Shown in pieces: positions 63,315 to 64,000 of a stretch of 64,000 bases of DNA. Positions within the stretch are counted from its first letter, which is position 1, and every line of letters starts with the position of its first letter. The notes below the pieces were generated by a model. The model worked only from the letters and a program-made list of their open reading frames with translations. It was not told the DNA's origin and made no database searches. The position numbers were made by a program, and so were the translations under genes. The DNA is from Vallitalea longa (lineage in GTDB: Bacteria; Bacillota; Clostridia; Lachnospirales; Vallitaleaceae), in the NCBI RefSeq assembly GCF_027923465.1, contig NZ_BRLB01000001.1, forward strand, positions 682,001-746,000, read 5' to 3'.

Positions 63315-64000
63315 GACCTTTGTAGGACATCAAAAGCCCCGTCGCCACTGCATTCCTAGGTCCTTCACAATTTCTGATATTCCCTCTCCCCGAAACTATC
63401 TTATGCTTAGATAATTCCTCTAAAATAAGATCCGGAATCTCAAAATCCAATGCACTACCACCAACCAGAACGATATTAGGTATATTCCTCAGTCTGTTAT
63501 CAGGTGCTATCATATTAAGTGCACGTACAGCATTTTGTACAAAAACTTTCTTTTTGATACTTTTCCTTATTTCCACAATCTTTTCCATAGTAATATTACT
63601 ATTTATAGGAATCATTTTTTCTTTATCCATAACAATAACTTTACCGAATAGTTTTGGCGATAAAGGTTTTTCGTAGAATTTTATATCCTTATTTTCCATT
63701 CTTATATGAAACAAACTTTCCACCTTAGCTAAAGGGTTCCTTTTGATATGCTCACATAAATTCAAATCATTAAGCCCTAACTCAGTATTAATCAAAAGAG
63801 TAATCAACTGTCCTGCTCCAGCCAAATGAACAGATTTCACTAATCCATTTTCATCTAATATAGCAGCATCTGTTGAACCTCCACCAAGATCTAGTATAGC
63901 CAAAGGAAGTGTTGTACCTGGTGTAGTCCAAGCACCCAAAGATGCCATTACTGCTTCTACACCTGCAATCTTCACATACACACCCGTTTCATTCTGTAAT
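63298..64000 (-). CDS. pduG: Diol dehydratase reactivase large subunit PduG, C-terminal part
   Basis: About 234 C-terminal codons of the ATPase subunit of the diol dehydratase reactivase; the N-terminal ~375 residues lie beyond the right edge. Visible are GVYVKIAGVEAVMASLGAWT, the actin-like phosphate loop LAILDLGGGSTDAAIL (about 30 residues into the visible part), IPNIVLVGGSALDFEIPDLI and the C-terminal GPRNAVATGLLMSY. The last four or five codons and the stop are part of a palindromic element, so the extreme C-terminus (GKVL) may derive from it. The diol dehydratase genes are expected just upstream. Confidence 0.93.
   Translation of the reverse strand, partial: LQNETGVYVKIAGVEAVMASLGAWTTPGTTLPLAILDLGGGSTDAAILDENGLVKSVHLAGAGQLITLLINTELGLNDLNLCEHIKRNPLAKVESLFHIRMENKDIKFYEKPLSPKLFGKVIVMDKEKMIPINSNITMEKIVEIRKSIKKKVFVQNAVRALNMIAPDNRLRNIPNIVLVGGSALDFEIPDLILEELSKHKIVSGRGNIRNCEGPRNAVATGLLMSYKGQGKVL

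Overview
The window is AT-rich DNA from an endospore-forming member of the Clostridia. Supporting signs are an alpha/beta-type small acid-soluble spore protein, a GerM-domain protein, S-layer homology domains, copper-amine-oxidase-type wall modules and Gram-positive style GGAGG ribosome binding sites. A Lachnospirales-like anaerobe is my best guess, but that placement is inference. Nearly all genes lie on the minus strand. I see no phage, insertion sequence or CRISPR array.

Region 1 (1-5.7 kb) is the proteostasis block tig-clpP-clpX-lon (lon truncated by the window edge), a spore protein gene and an orphan gene. Region 2 (6-12.5 kb) is a five-gene oligopeptide ABC importer (oppA-B-C-D-F). Region 3 (12.9-15.1 kb) holds a small membrane protein, a CYTH protein, an intergenic stretch with two palindromic or repeat elements, and seven tRNA genes behind a consensus promoter. 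Region 4 (15.1-25.8 kb) is a gerM-rph-rdgB-phosphoesterase set, a wall amidase with two WalR-like boxes upstream, a Gx/NusG-II pair, a lipase-like hydrolase, a secreted papain-type protease and an rRNA methyltransferase. Region 5 (26-33.4 kb) is mixed housekeeping: DUF1189, YfcE, DUF202, ROK regulator, parvulin, aldose epimerase, PrsW and PspC.

Region 6 (33.4-43.2 kb) is a full L-rhamnose module: sugar ABC importer, binding protein, mutarotase, AraC regulator, rhamnulokinase, rhamnose isomerase and a small sensory-rhodopsin-transducer (ASRT) family protein. Region 7 (43.3-47.6 kb) is a second sugar-type ABC importer with a DeoR regulator but no binding protein, and with a degraded second ATPase half. 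Region 8 is glutamine synthetase and a 1644-residue SLH surface protein with internal repeats.

Region 9 (55.2-64 kb, running in from beyond the right edge) is a bacterial microcompartment operon of the coenzyme-B12-dependent propanediol type. It encodes diol dehydratase reactivase subunits (pduG partial, pduH), PduO, PduP, a zinc alcohol dehydrogenase carrying an encapsulation peptide, four single-domain BMC proteins, PduL, an EutN/PduN vertex protein and a PduT-like tandem BMC protein. Rhamnose catabolism yields lactaldehyde and then 1,2-propanediol, so regions 6 and 9 probably form one physiological unit: uptake and cleavage of rhamnose, followed by propanediol fermentation in the compartment. 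The aldolase, lactaldehyde reductase and diol dehydratase themselves are not in the window.

The least explained signal is in the gaps of the microcompartment operon. There is a family of palindromic stem-loops with a conserved 30-nt loop (two intact, with a compensatory base pair, and one half copy), a three-helix RNA-like element between two shell genes, and a 65-bp repeat whose other copy lies 42 kb away.
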